A DNA stretch of 37,865 nucleotides, from positions 1 to 37,865 of the forward strand of contig JAGVSR010000036.1 in the NCBI GenBank assembly GCA_019137195.1, given 5' to 3'. Positions 19,618 to 28,293 of this stretch are shown here, piece by piece. Positions within the stretch are counted from its first letter, which is position 1. Each line of letters opens with the position of its first letter. The position numbers and the translations under genes were made by a program. Source of the stretch: Alphaproteobacteria bacterium (lineage in GTDB: Bacteria; Pseudomonadota; Alphaproteobacteria; Rhizobiales; Hyphomicrobiaceae). Below the pieces are notes generated by a model. That model was not told the origin of the DNA. It did not search any database and saw nothing but the letters and a program-made list of their open reading frames with translations.

Positions 19618-21924
19618 ATGTCGGGCGAATTGGGCTCAACGGCCGGAGAGGGGCCGGCGACGGCTGTTGCAAACGACACTGCACATCCGGTTGCGCTCGC
19701 GGCGTTCACCGCGACCACGTTCTTGTCCGCGATGCTGCTCTTCTCGGTTCAGCCGCTGTTTGCAAAGATGGTGCTTCCCATCCTCGGCGGCGCGCCGTCG
19801 GTGTGGGCGGTGGCGCTGCTCTTCTTCCAGACGGCTCTGCTCGCCGGCTACTCGTATGCCCATCTCGTCATCGCCAGACTGCCATTGCGCCAGACCGGGC
19901 TCGTCCATCTGGCGGTGACAGCACTTGCCCTCGCATTCCTGCCGATTGCGCTGCCGGACAGCTGGGGCGAACCGCCTTCGGATCCCTACCTCTGGCAGCT
20001 CGGGTTGTTTGCAACTGCCATCGGCCTGCCCTTCATCGCCGTATCGGCCAACGCGCCCCTGCTCCAGGCCTGGTTCGCGCACTCCGGGCACCGGCAGGCC
20101 CGCGACCCCTATTTCCTCTACGCTGCCTCCAACGCCGGCAGCCTCATCGCCCTGCTCTCGTTTCCTTTCGTGCTCGAGCCGGTATTCGGTCTGACGGAGC
20201 TCGCCCTACTCTGGACCGGCGGGTTCGTGCTCCTCATTGCCGCACTCGGACTCTGCTTCTGGACCGTCCGCAACCGGGCGCCCGTTGCAGCCGAAGCCGC
20301 GGGATCCGCCGGCGTGGAGGCCGTCGAGCGGGCGCCGGGCTTGATGGATCACCTTGCCTGGGTCGGCCTCGCTGCGGTTCCCGCCGCTCTCCTCACGGCC
20401 TTCACCACTCATGTCGCGACCGACATCGCCTCGGCACCGCTGATTTGGGTCATTCCCCTGTCGCTCTACCTTCTCACGTTCGTGGTGGTGTTCCGCGAGC
20501 GGGCACTGGTCCCCGTGCGCCTGCTACTCGGGCTACATGTCCTCTCGGTTGTGCTGGCATTGCTGCAGCTATCGCAGGTGTGGCACACGAAGTGGGGACT
20601 GACGGCGGCCCTGGGTCTTGCCGCCTTCATTCTGTCCTGCCTCGTCGCCCACCGCACGCTCTACGAGCAGCGCCCGGCCGCCCGATACCTGACCTCGTTC
20701 TATCTCTCGATGTCTCTCGGCGGCGCGCTTGGTGGCCTGTTTGCGGCCCTTGTCGCGCCCAAGCTTTTTCCCGAGGTGTTCGAGTATCCGCTCCTCCTCG
20801 CCCTTTCCATGGCTTGCCGGCCGGGGGCGCTCAGCGGCAAGGGCTTCGCCGGCAGCTGGGGTGTCTGGCTGATCGCGGTCTCGGGCATGGCGCTCATCTT
20901 CTTCATGCCTATCATCGGCGCCTGGCTCGGGACCGACTTCCGCGGCTGGGGTGCGGCAGCGATGGTGGCTCTCGTTCTCGCCCTGACAGCCATCGTCTTT
21001 TGGCGTCAGCCGTCACTGCAGCTCTCGGCTGCGCTGATGATGGCCGCAACCGTCATCCTGATGCATTCGTCGGTCCACCGCGGTGACGCGGAACGCAGCT
21101 TCTTCGGCGTCTACCGGGTCGTCGTCTCCGACGACGGGATGTACAAGGTCCTGAAGCACGGCACGACGTTGCACGGCGCCCAGCGCTTCAGGGATGCCGA
21201 CGGCAAGCCCGTCGACGATACCGCGCCCAAGACCTACTATTATCCAAACAGTCCGATGGCGCGCGCCGTCGCCATCGCACGCGAGGCCGTGGCCGAGCAG
21301 GACCGCGCCGACGGGCGCTTCGGCATCATCGGTCTCGGTGCCGGCTCGCTCGCCTGCCTCTCGAAGCCGGGCGAGCACTGGCGCTTCTACGAGATCGACC
21401 CCGTCGTTCTGAAGATCGCCAGGTCGCCAGAGTTCACCTATCTGGCACACTGCCAGCCAGAAACCGATGCCGTCATCGGCGACGCCCGCCTGACGCTCGC
21501 CAAGGAGCCCGACCAGAGCTTCGACATGCTGCTCGTCGATGCGTTCTCCTCGGACGCAGTGCCGATGCACCTTCTGACCGCCGAGGCGCTCGGCCTCTAC
21601 GCTGCGAAGCTCAAGCCGTCGGGGCTCGGCGTGCTCCACATCTCGAACCGCCATCTCGACCTCGAGGCGGTGCTCGCCTCGACCATCCCCCGCGTGCCGG
21701 GCCTCAAAGCCTTCCTGCTCGAGGACCCGCTGCCTGACGTCAGCTACGACAAGATCGGCTCGACCATCGTCGTGATGAGTAGAGACCTCGAGCTGGCGCA
21801 CCGGTTTTTGCGGATACGAGGCGCCCGCACCCTGCTCTACAAGGACCTGCGCCCCTGGACCGACGACGCCTCCGACATCCTCGGTCCGTTCCTCTCCAAA
21901 TGGCGGAAGGACCACCCGCGGTGA
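19618..21924 (+). CDS. Membrane-fused spermidine-synthase-like protein
   Basis: The 768-residue product joins a polytopic N-terminal part (about 12 hydrophobic segments, roughly residues 25-480) to a C-terminal Rossmann methyltransferase-like domain (about 500-760) of the spermidine synthase family. The latter has 'GIIGLGAGSLAC', 'FYEIDPVVLKIA', 'VIGDARLTL' and 'LLVDAFSSDAVPMHLLT', the SAM/decarboxy-SAM fold motifs. Such 'fused MFS/spermidine synthase' proteins are widespread and uncharacterised; the catalytic Asp pair of true aminopropyltransferases is only partly recognisable. The frame is open back to 18151, but GGGGGAGG directly before the ATG at 19618 and the onset of membrane helices mark this start. 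An aminopropyltransferase role is not proven. Confidence 0.88.
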   Translation: MSGELGSTAGEGPATAVANDTAHPVALAAFTATTFLSAMLLFSVQPLFAKMVLPILGGAPSVWAVALLFFQTALLAGYSYAHLVIARLPLRQTGLVHLAVTALALAFLPIALPDSWGEPPSDPYLWQLGLFATAIGLPFIAVSANAPLLQAWFAHSGHRQARDPYFLYAASNAGSLIALLSFPFVLEPVFGLTELALLWTGGFVLLIAALGLCFWTVRNRAPVAAEAAGSAGVEAVERAPGLMDHLAWVGLAAVPAALLTAFTTHVATDIASAPLIWVIPLSLYLLTFVVVFRERALVPVRLLLGLHVLSVVLALLQLSQVWHTKWGLTAALGLAAFILSCLVAHRTLYEQRPAARYLTSFYLSMSLGGALGGLFAALVAPKLFPEVFEYPLLLALSMACRPGALSGKGFAGSWGVWLIAVSGMALIFFMPIIGAWLGTDFRGWGAAAMVALVLALTAIVFWRQPSLQLSAALMMAATVILMHSSVHRGDAERSFFGVYRVVVSDDGMYKVLKHGTTLHGAQRFRDADGKPVDDTAPKTYYYPNSPMARAVAIAREAVAEQDRADGRFGIIGLGAGSLACLSKPGEHWRFYEIDPVVLKIARSPEFTYLAHCQPETDAVIGDARLTLAKEPDQSFDMLLVDAFSSDAVPMHLLTAEALGLYAAKLKPSGLGVLHISNRHLDLEAVLASTIPRVPGLKAFLLEDPLPDVSYDKIGSTIVVMSRDLELAHRFLRIRGARTLLYKDLRPWTDDASDILGPFLSKWRKDHPR

Positions 21925-22254
21925 GCGGGGTGCTCGAGCCTTGACCGAGGTCAGCCGGGGCCGGCCGGGGATGGCCGGTCAGGTCGGTCCCGGCCCTAGG
22001 TGACCGCGGCCTGTGAGGCGCGGATCGGACTGGTTGCGCCGGAACCAGCCGCCCGCTAAGACCAGTCGGCGGAAGGGACTAGAGTGGAGATTCTGAAGTC
22101 CTCTTCATTCTCGCGGCTGGGTTCTTATGCGGACTTCAGAATCTGAGCCACATAGAGTCAATGGCTGGCAAGTGTCCTTTCGCCCGCGACGTTCGTTCAT
22201 AGCGTGCCGTAGAATGTGACGAACCTCGCGGTCGGAACACTAGAGGGAAGCTCC
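21925..22254. other. 330-bp intergenic region before gatC
   Basis: No gene. It holds a GC-rich hairpin soon after the previous stop (CCGGCC-N6-GGCCGG, 21961-21978), which may help end transcription, and a long perfect inverted repeat (22088-22144, listed separately). TAGAAT at 22210-22215 is a possible -10 box for gatC, with no good -35 partner. Confidence 0.5.
22088..22144. repeat. Perfect 14-bp inverted repeat upstream of gatC
   Basis: AGATTCTGAAGTCC (22088-22101) and GGACTTCAGAATCT (22131-22144) are exact reverse complements separated by 29 bp. The arms are AT-rich relative to the surrounding 65% GC DNA. No transposase or obvious target duplication flanks it. It may be a long stem-loop in the gatC leader, an operator pair or a remnant of a miniature element. 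Confidence 0.75.
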
Positions 22255-22542
22255 ATGCAAGTCGACGAAGCCACCGTCCGGCGCATTGCGCGCCTTGCGC
22301 GCATCAAGATCACGGACGAGGAGGCCAAGGGGCTGCGCCAGGAGCTGAACGGCATCCTCGACTGGGTGGAACAGCTTTCCGAGGTCGATACCGGGAACGT
22401 CGAGCCGATGACCCGGGTCGTCGCGCAGGATCTGAAGAAGCGCGAGGACGTCGTCACCGACGGCGAAATGGCGGCCGACATCGTCGCCAACGCGCCGCTC
22501 GCCGAGGACAACTTCTTCGTCGTGCCGAAGGTGGTCGAGTAA
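22255..22542 (+). CDS. gatC: Asp-tRNA(Asn)/Glu-tRNA(Gln) amidotransferase subunit C
   Basis: GatC (95 residues, normal length) is the small subunit of the GatCAB complex, which converts mischarged Glu-tRNA(Gln) or Asp-tRNA(Asn) to the correct aminoacyl-tRNA. '[18 protein letters not shown]' at the N terminus, '[22 protein letters not shown]' and the end '[11 protein letters not shown]' are typical. GAGGGAAG before the ATG at 22255 sets the start; an upstream in-frame start at 22216 is not needed. gatA follows 991 bp later after three small ORFs; gatB is not in the window. Confidence 0.96.
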   Translation: MQVDEATVRRIARLARIKITDEEAKGLRQELNGILDWVEQLSEVDTGNVEPMTRVVAQDLKKREDVVTDGEMAADIVANAPLAEDNFFVVPKVVE

Positions 22543-22572
22543 CCGGCCGCAACGCTTGAAGAGAGGCTCGCT

Positions 22573-22818
22573 ATGTCCAAACTCGTCGCTCTGCTCGCCG
22601 TTCTTCTCATTCTCATCGGCACCGTGCTCCTCGCCGTGCCGCGCGAGGAGCCGGCCGGATCCCGCTCGCTCGCCCCCGAAAGCATCGCCGTGCCGGCAGT
22701 GCTCGTGCAGGTACGCGAACTCGCCGAGCAGGTACAGGCGCCGCTCTCGATCGTATTCGGGCTGGTGAGCCTCTACTGGAACCGCAAGAGCTACTTGAAG
22801 CAGCGCAGCGGCGGCTAG
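22573..22818 (+). CDS. Small membrane protein within the gatC-gatA interval
   Basis: An 81-residue protein I do not recognise. Residues 3-22 ('KLVALLAVLLILIGTVLLAV') form a strong membrane segment or signal anchor; a second, weaker hydrophobic stretch covers about 56-70, followed by a basic tail. GAGAGG precedes the ATG at a normal distance. It lies 30 bp after gatC on the same strand, so it is probably co-transcribed. Confidence 0.6.
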   Translation: MSKLVALLAVLLILIGTVLLAVPREEPAGSRSLAPESIAVPAVLVQVRELAEQVQAPLSIVFGLVSLYWNRKSYLKQRSGG

Positions 22819-22860
22819 CACCCCACGCCACTCCGCTCCCCGAGATCCGAAGAACGTCAG

Positions 22861-23271
22861 ATGCCACGATTGATCGCCTTGCTCTTCGCCTCGAGCGCCC
22901 TGCTCGCGGTTGCTCATCCGGCCGCGGCGGCCGAGAAGGCGCCCTTTATCAAGGGCGTCTACGCCATGGAGGGCAACTGTGAGGCCTGGGCCGCCAGCCA
23001 GATGGACGACACCAGCGGGACGTCCGGGCTCGCCGTCGAGATCCTGACCGAGGACGGCTTCAAGACGTGGGAGAGCGCATGCACCTTCCTGTCCATCACG
23101 GAAAAGATCAAAGGACACCGGTGGGTGGCGAAAATGGATTGCAGCGAAGGGGTGGAGAACGGCGAGGAGACCGACATCTTCGACCTCGACCCCAAGACCG
23201 GGCACATCACGGTCACGATCGACGACAACAGAAGCGTCTTCGTGCGCTGTGACGCCTCCAAGGGGAACTAG
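22861..23271 (+). CDS. Secreted small protein with four cysteines
   Basis: A 136-residue protein with a clear Sec signal peptide ('LIALLFASSALLAVAHPAAAAE', cleaved near residue 24). The mature part is acidic and has four cysteines (in 'GNCEAW', 'ESACTFL', 'KMDCSEG' and 'FVRCDAS'), compatible with two disulfides in the periplasm. The beta-rich pattern resembles small DUF-type periplasmic proteins of Rhizobiales, but I cannot name the family. It lies 42 bp after the small membrane gene and 6 bp before the next ORF; the cluster looks like one transcript with gatC and gatA. Confidence 0.7.
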   Translation: MPRLIALLFASSALLAVAHPAAAAEKAPFIKGVYAMEGNCEAWAASQMDDTSGTSGLAVEILTEDGFKTWESACTFLSITEKIKGHRWVAKMDCSEGVENGEETDIFDLDPKTGHITVTIDDNRSVFVRCDASKGN

Positions 23272-23277
23272 TGCTCG

Positions 23278-23520
23278 ATGTGGGTCGCGTTCGGTCTGGC
23301 TGGAGGGCTCTTGGCGATTCTCGCCTGCGCCGAGCTCGTGATCTTTTCCGTTGCGCCATGGCCGGCGATGTCGGAAACGGAGGCCGAGTACGGTTTTCCC
23401 TCTCCGAACAAGGGACTGATCATGCTCTTGATGGTGGTGAGACCCCTTCTGTCGGTGGCGGTGGGTCTCGGCGCTACGCTGGCATCGCTTTCCACATCCG
23501 GCATGCTGGATCGAACCTGA
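23278..23520 (+). CDS. Probable small two-helix membrane protein
   Basis: An 80-residue ORF starting 6 bp after the previous stop and ending 13 bp before gatA. It has two hydrophobic segments (about 3-26 and 48-70) joined by an acidic loop ('[15 protein letters not shown]'). The tight packing between two genes and the membrane pattern favour it over an overlapping frame at 23271-23537. There is no clear ribosome-binding site, so translation would be coupled to the gene before it. Confidence 0.5.
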   Translation: MWVAFGLAGGLLAILACAELVIFSVAPWPAMSETEAEYGFPSPNKGLIMLLMVVRPLLSVAVGLGATLASLSTSGMLDRT

Positions 23521-23533
23521 AGGAAATTGGATC

Positions 23534-25105
23534 GTGACTGACCTGACGGCGCTGACGCTTGCCGAGGCGCGTGACAAGCTCAAGACGAAAGAGGTCTCGG
23601 CTACCGAGCTCACCAAGGCGCATCTTTCTGCCATCGAGGCGGCCAACGCGACGATCAATGCATACGTGCTCGTCACGCCCGAGCACGCGCTGGCCCAGGC
23701 AAAGGCCAGCGACGAGCGGCTCAGGAAGGGCGAGGCGCGCCCACTCGAGGGCCTCCCGCTCGGCAACAAGGACCTCTTCGCGACCCGCGGCATTCGCACC
23801 ACCGCCTGCTCGAAGATCCTCGACGACTTCAGGCCAACCTACGAGAGCACGGTCGGGCAGAACCTGTGGGACGCCGGCGCCGTCATGCTCGGCAAGCTCA
23901 ACAACGACGAGTTCGCGATGGGCTCCTCGAACGAGACCAGCGCCTTCGGGCCCGTGGTCTCGCCGTGGCGGCGGCGCGGCAAGGACGGAAAGCCGACCAC
24001 CGACAAGCTCGTTCCCGGAGGCTCCTCGGGCGGCTCGTCGGCGGCCGTTGCCGCCGATCTCTGCCTCGCGGCAACCGCGACCGACACCGGCGGCTCGATC
24101 CGCCAGCCCGCGGCGCTGACCGGCACTGTCGGCATCAAGCCGACCTACGGCCGCTGCTCGCGGTGGGGCATCGTCGCCTTCGCCTCCTCGCTCGACCAGG
24201 CAGGCCCCATCGCCAAAACCGTGCGCGATGCCGCCATCATGCTGCGCACGATGGCGAGCCACGATCCCAAAGACACGACATCCGTCAATGCACCGGTACC
24301 CAACTACGAGGCGGCGCTCGGCAAGGGGATCAAGGGCCTCAGGGTCGGCGTGCCGAAGGAGTATCGCGTCGACGGCATGTCGAAGGAGATCGAGAAGCTG
24401 TGGGACGAGGGCATCCAATGGCTCAAGTCTGCCGGCGCCACCATTCACGAGATCAGCCTGCCGCATACCAAGTACGCGCTGCCAGCCTATTACATCGTAG
24501 CGCCCGCTGAGGCGTCCTCGAACCTCGCCCGTTACGACGGCGTGCGCTATGGGCTGCGGGTGCCGGGCAAGGATCTGATCGATACCTACGAGAACACGCG
24601 CGCGGCAGGCTTCGGCAAGGAGGTGCGGCGGCGCATCCTGATCGGCACCTATGTGCTGTCGGCCGGCTATTACGACGCCTACTACCTCAAGGCGCAGAAA
24701 GTGCGGACGCTCATCAAGCGCGATTTCGACGAGGCGTGGAGCAAGGTCGACGTCGTGTTGACGCCGACGACGCCGTCCCCTGCATTCGCCTCCGGCGAGA
24801 AGACCGGCGACCCGCTCGCCATGTACCTCGAGGACATTTTCACGGTAACAGTCAACATGGCAGGGCTGCCCGGCATGTCGGTGCCGGCCGGCCTCTCGTC
24901 GCAGGGCACGCCCTTGGGACTTCAGCTCATCGGCCAGCCGTTCGGCGAGGAGACGCTGTTCCGCGTCGGCCAAGCGATCGAGGACGCGGCGGGACGCTTC
25001 AAGGCGCCCGAGAGGTGGTGGCTCGGCGACGGCAGCGGAAGCTCCCCGGCCTCTGCCAAGGGGAAGGCTACGAAGCCGGCAGCCAAAGGCAAGGGGAAGA
25101 GGTGA
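23534..25105 (+). CDS. gatA: Asp-tRNA(Asn)/Glu-tRNA(Gln) amidotransferase subunit A
   Basis: GatA is the glutaminase subunit of GatCAB. The 523-residue product has the amidase signature and the full Ser-cis-Ser-Lys triad: Lys79 ('LPLGNKDLF'), Ser164 ('PGGSSGGSS') and Ser188 ('[11 protein letters not shown]'). '[14 protein letters not shown]' and '[26 protein letters not shown]' are also family hallmarks. A short basic insert ('[10 protein letters not shown]', about 146-155) and a Lys/Ala-rich tail of about 20 residues extend it relative to shorter homologues. The start codon is GTG, with AAGGAAA upstream. Its stop overlaps the ATG of the chorismate mutase gene (TGATG). Confidence 0.97.
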   Translation: MTDLTALTLAEARDKLKTKEVSATELTKAHLSAIEAANATINAYVLVTPEHALAQAKASDERLRKGEARPLEGLPLGNKDLFATRGIRTTACSKILDDFRPTYESTVGQNLWDAGAVMLGKLNNDEFAMGSSNETSAFGPVVSPWRRRGKDGKPTTDKLVPGGSSGGSSAAVAADLCLAATATDTGGSIRQPAALTGTVGIKPTYGRCSRWGIVAFASSLDQAGPIAKTVRDAAIMLRTMASHDPKDTTSVNAPVPNYEAALGKGIKGLRVGVPKEYRVDGMSKEIEKLWDEGIQWLKSAGATIHEISLPHTKYALPAYYIVAPAEASSNLARYDGVRYGLRVPGKDLIDTYENTRAAGFGKEVRRRILIGTYVLSAGYYDAYYLKAQKVRTLIKRDFDEAWSKVDVVLTPTTPSPAFASGEKTGDPLAMYLEDIFTVTVNMAGLPGMSVPAGLSSQGTPLGLQLIGQPFGEETLFRVGQAIEDAAGRFKAPERWWLGDGSGSSPASAKGKATKPAAKGKGKR

Positions 25106-25440
25106 TGGATCCGATACGCCCGTGGGAATGTGCGGACATGGTCCAAGTCCGCACCGAGATCGACCGCATCGACGCCGCGCTCGTCGATCTCATCGCCGAG
25201 CGTTTCGGCTACGTCGACCGCGCCTGGCAACTGAAGCGCAACAGCAGCGAAGGCGCCGTTGTCCAGTGGCGCATTCAGCAGGTGATCGACAAAGTCAAGA
25301 AGCGCGCCGAGGAGCGCGAGCTGCCGACCGAGATGGTGGAGATGGTGGCGGCGCAATGGCGCAACATGATCGGCTGGTTCATCCAGTACGAGGAGGAGAA
25401 GCTGCGCCAGGCCCTCGAAGGCGAGAGCGGGAAAAAGTAG
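25105..25440 (+). CDS. Chorismate mutase (type II, AroQ/PchB-like)
   Basis: A 111-residue all-helical AroQ-fold protein that converts chorismate to prephenate, or, in PchB-like members, isochorismate to salicylate. 'VQVRTEIDRIDAALVDLIAERFGYV' gives the two active-site arginines (Arg16 and Arg33), Lys44 in 'QLKRN' the third basic residue, and 'WRNMIGWFIQYEE' the C-terminal active-site helix. Its ATG overlaps the gatA stop, so it is translationally coupled; a similar gatA-chorismate mutase arrangement is known in Rhizobiales. Which of the two reactions it prefers cannot be read from the sequence. Confidence 0.88.
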   Translation: MDPIRPWECADMVQVRTEIDRIDAALVDLIAERFGYVDRAWQLKRNSSEGAVVQWRIQQVIDKVKKRAEERELPTEMVEMVAAQWRNMIGWFIQYEEEKLRQALEGESGKK

Positions 25441-25470
25441 GGCTGCTCGCGATCATTTTTGGTGAGACGA

Positions 25471-25490
25471 GCGAGGCGAGGCGAGGCGAT
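25471..25490. repeat. Short GCGAG tandem repeat
   Basis: About 3.8 copies of GCGAG in a row just after the chorismate mutase gene; likely a simple sequence repeat. Confidence 0.6.
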
Positions 25491-25507
25491 CCGTGCCTCC
25501 CCTGCCC

Positions 25508-25544
25508 GCACCCGGCCCTCCGCCGGAGAGCGGGTCTGGGTGAG
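25508..25544. repeat. Degenerate REP-like palindrome
   Basis: CACCCGGCCCTCCGCCGGAG and AGCGGGTCTGGGTGAG form an imperfect C-rich/G-rich hairpin of the same type as the element at 1205-1251. It lies between convergent genes (chorismate mutase and the lysozyme-like gene). Confidence 0.5.
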
Positions 25545-25567
25545 ACGCTGCTGCGGACCCAGCCCCG

Positions 25568-26623
25568 TCACACGCCGAGCGGCTTTACCTTGCCGAGGTC
25601 GACGAGGCGGCGCAGGATGACCGCCGCGCCGACCTGCTTCGAGACTGCGTTCGAATCCCAGACATTGTCGGCGACGTACTTGCCCTTGCTGTAGTGCTGC
25701 GAAAAGCTCCACAGGTACGGCGTGTTGATATTGTGCAGCACGCGGCTTCTAACGCCGTTGTACTTCTCCCACCGGTAGAGAATCTCGGGCAGAGTCCAGC
25801 TCGTCTCCTTGTCGTACTTTTTGGCCTTCAAGGCGTCGATGGCGCTGCTCTCCCAGTCGTTCGGCGGATTCCAGGTCTTGGGCTGTCCGGCAGGAACGTG
25901 GGTCGTGCGCGACGACAGCGAATCGCCGTTGTGCAGGTGCGTGCGGAAGTTGAAGCTCGCCTCCAGCGCATGAATGCCGCCGACAAAGAACCAGGGCACG
26001 CAGATCTCGTCGTAGATCTTCGAGTAGCGCTGGCGGTTGTCGAGCATACGGGAGACGTAATCGTCGACCGTCGCCTTGTACTGGTCGCGCACCTGACATG
26101 TCGCAAAAAGCTTCCGGTAGTCGTCCTCGATCTCGGACAAAGGCGGCATGGTCGGATAAGCCGCCGCATGCAGTGGCCCCTCCGGGGTCGCCTCGGGTAC
26201 GAAGCCCTCGTCGCCCTCCTCCATCTCGCGCGGGCTTTTCTCCTTCTGCGTGATCTCGATGAGAAGATTGGACGCACGGTCGAGAAGCATGTCGACATCC
26301 GCGGGCGCGGCCGCGCGGGCCTCGCTGCGCGAGGACTCGACCTCCTTCATGAAGTCGAGAATGGCGGGTGCAACCTCGCCGAGATCGTCCGATTGGGTGG
26401 CAGGGCCGAGCGACATGCGCGGCGCCGACAGACCGAGCCGCGTCGCCGCCGACGTCAGCTCGTCGAGTTCGAGCCATACGTCGCTCGACGCGGCGGCGGC
26501 CTCGGGCTCTACGGCACCGGCCAAGGCCCTCCGGCCAAGCCCGCCGGCCAGGGGCAACGACGTGGCGAGGGCCGCGAGCCCGGTCCCGAACGTCCGCCGA
26601 TCGACTGAAATCCGCGACACCAT
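25568..26623 (-). CDS. Tat-exported lysozyme-like protein
   Basis: A 351-residue protein with a twin-arginine-type leader ('SVDRRTFGTGLAALATSLPL', with RRTFG followed by a hydrophobic stretch). Residues about 40-210 are helical and acidic with no known domain. The C-terminal 140 residues match a lysozyme-like domain I recall from bacterial peptidoglycan-active proteins: 'FFVGGIHALEASFNF' (the Glu is the likely catalytic acid), 'THLHNGDSLSSRTTHVPAGQPK', 'WESSAIDAL' and 'NTPYLWSFSQHYSKGKYVAD'. Peptidoglycan cleavage in the periplasm is inferred. GGGGG six nt before the ATG at 26623 supports the start; earlier in-frame ATGs exist at 26635 and 26713. It lies 112 bp downstream of the VpsF-like gene, on the same strand. 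Confidence 0.6.
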   Translation of the reverse strand: MVSRISVDRRTFGTGLAALATSLPLAGGLGRRALAGAVEPEAAAASSDVWLELDELTSAATRLGLSAPRMSLGPATQSDDLGEVAPAILDFMKEVESSRSEARAAAPADVDMLLDRASNLLIEITQKEKSPREMEEGDEGFVPEATPEGPLHAAAYPTMPPLSEIEDDYRKLFATCQVRDQYKATVDDYVSRMLDNRQRYSKIYDEICVPWFFVGGIHALEASFNFRTHLHNGDSLSSRTTHVPAGQPKTWNPPNDWESSAIDALKAKKYDKETSWTLPEILYRWEKYNGVRSRVLHNINTPYLWSFSQHYSKGKYVADNVWDSNAVSKQVGAAVILRRLVDLGKVKPLGV

Positions 26624-26734
26624 AATGGCCCCCATCGACGCGTCGGCCCGCTCGAGCAAGGCCGTTTGCCCGGCAGAGCTTGATCCACACACCGTGCCGG
26701 CTGCGGCCAGCATGCTCCGACCTCTAGGGAGGCA

Positions 26735-28114
26735 TTATGGCATCAGGGACCCGGCTGGCACAACCGGCCGGCGCCGAGATCGAGCTTGTGCCGGCAAACG
26801 CCCTTGAGCGGGTGCGCGGCTGGCAGCCTCCGAAGCGCGTTTCGGCAGCGCTCGAGGAGCCGGCGTGAACGCCAGAATCATCAACAAAAGCACGAAGATC
26901 GCAAACACGACGGATTTGGCGGAGAGGCTCAGCGACGCCGAGGCGACGGCAAAGAAGTAGAGCATCAGGAGAACGCCGGCCCGCCCGGTGCCGCGCAAGA
27001 GCTCGGCCGCGAACGCGAACAGGCACAAAAAGAACGGCACGGCAACAACAATGCCATGCTGAAAGATCATGGCGACCCAGAAGCTCTCGATTCCGTACGT
27101 GAGGCCGTACATGCTCATGAGGCTCGCGATGAAGCGCGGGTCGGGGCCGAAGAGAAGGTCGTACCAGCCGACGTGCTTGAAGAGCTCGAGCATGGCGACA
27201 CGGGTCGAGGCGCTGCCCTCGTCGTCGGCGAGGCGGGCCACGAACTGCTCGAAGAAGCCTGCGTCGTTGAGTGCTACGACCGCAAGGGCGATGAACGGGA
27301 AGGCGAGCAGCATCGCGAGCAACGTGCGGCTGTCGAATGGCTCGCCGGCGAGCACACGCACGAGGCGCGCCAGGAGGATGTAGACGAGCGCCACGAGGAC
27401 GAATCCGGTGGCCGCACGGCCTCCAAAGGCGACCATGCCCGCGGCCGCGAGCAGCAGGGCCGGCGCCCGCAATACCTTCGGCAGCCCGCGATCCTGGCCG
27501 GCGAGAATGAGGATCATATAGGCGCCGGTGAGCAGCGCATTGCCGAGCGGATGACCGAGCAGCGCGGACGCACGCCACTCCTCCTCGAGCGTCTCGCCTT
27601 CGACGAAAATGGGGGTCAAACGGAATCCGGTCTCCATCTCGACGACACCGAGCGCCGCATTGACCGCCATGAAGACGTGCATCACCTGAGCCAGCGCGAG
27701 GCGGCGTTCCGGAGAGACGTCGCGCACCAGAAAGAGCACCATTACCGGAAGGATGAAGGTATCGATGAAGCCGGCGGCAGGCAGGCCGACAACCAGCGTG
27801 GCGTGGGCGAGAAGGCCAGCCACGCCCATGAGGTAGACTACAATCAGAGGGTGTTCCGACAGCGCCTGCACGACAGCCGTGAGAGGATTGCCGCGTTGGA
27901 TGGCCGCCAAAGCCACGAGCCCGGCCGCCATATAGGTCGCCGGGTGCAGCTTCTGCAGGGGATTGCTACCAGCTTCGCCGTACTGCCAGCCGAGAGCCAG
28001 CAAGGCGAACGTCGACACGCCCATCAGCAGCAGAATGAACGCCGCCAGCACGACGCCCCATAGAGGGGTCTCGGGCAGGCTCAGCGAGGCTGGTGCTGTG
28101 TCGGCGCGGATCAT
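26735..28114 (-). CDS. VpsF-like polysaccharide polymerase/ligase membrane protein
   Basis: A 459-residue inner-membrane protein with about 11-12 hydrophobic segments (residues 20-410) and a basic, Pro/Ala-rich cytoplasmic tail. The layout, with 'QKLHPATYMAAG' after the second helix, a large loop containing 'GETLEEEWRASALLGHPLG', then 'MVAFGGRAATG', fits the VpsF/O-antigen-ligase-like polymerases of exopolysaccharide clusters. The 'RASALLGHPLGNA' loop is the kind used to bind the polyprenyl-linked sugar chain. It is divergent from the ABC transporter gene and followed by the lysozyme-like gene. The specific polymer is unknown. Confidence 0.75.
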   Translation of the reverse strand: MIRADTAPASLSLPETPLWGVVLAAFILLLMGVSTFALLALGWQYGEAGSNPLQKLHPATYMAAGLVALAAIQRGNPLTAVVQALSEHPLIVVYLMGVAGLLAHATLVVGLPAAGFIDTFILPVMVLFLVRDVSPERRLALAQVMHVFMAVNAALGVVEMETGFRLTPIFVEGETLEEEWRASALLGHPLGNALLTGAYMILILAGQDRGLPKVLRAPALLLAAAGMVAFGGRAATGFVLVALVYILLARLVRVLAGEPFDSRTLLAMLLAFPFIALAVVALNDAGFFEQFVARLADDEGSASTRVAMLELFKHVGWYDLLFGPDPRFIASLMSMYGLTYGIESFWVAMIFQHGIVVAVPFFLCLFAFAAELLRGTGRAGVLLMLYFFAVASASLSLSAKSVVFAIFVLLLMILAFTPAPRALPKRASEAASRAPAQGRLPAQARSRRRPVVPAGSLMP

Positions 28115-28293
28115 CCGGAGATCGCTCGTGGTTAACAGGCCGGCAGCGCCGACCAGGCTCCGGCACCGGGCCCGGCGCCCGACAGCGGCCTACCGATCTC
28201 GCTCCTTGCACATCCTGTGCCGCCGGTAACAGCGGGCCGAGGCGGTCGTCGGCATAGTCCGACCATCGCAATCCGAGGTCAGGGAGACCCGCA

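Noticed and set aside
22088-22144. Inverted repeat as ends of an insertion sequence
   Set aside because: Only 29 bp lie between the arms, with no transposase and no visible target duplication; a full IS is excluded, although a tiny remnant is possible.
22240-24973. Two long minus-strand frames opposite gatC-gatA
   Set aside because: Both are mirror frames without recognisable domains, while gatC and gatA on the other strand are certain.
26786-28063. 425-residue plus-strand frame opposite the VpsF-like gene
   Set aside because: Composition is Glu/Arg/His-rich with no motifs; the minus strand shows clear membrane helices.
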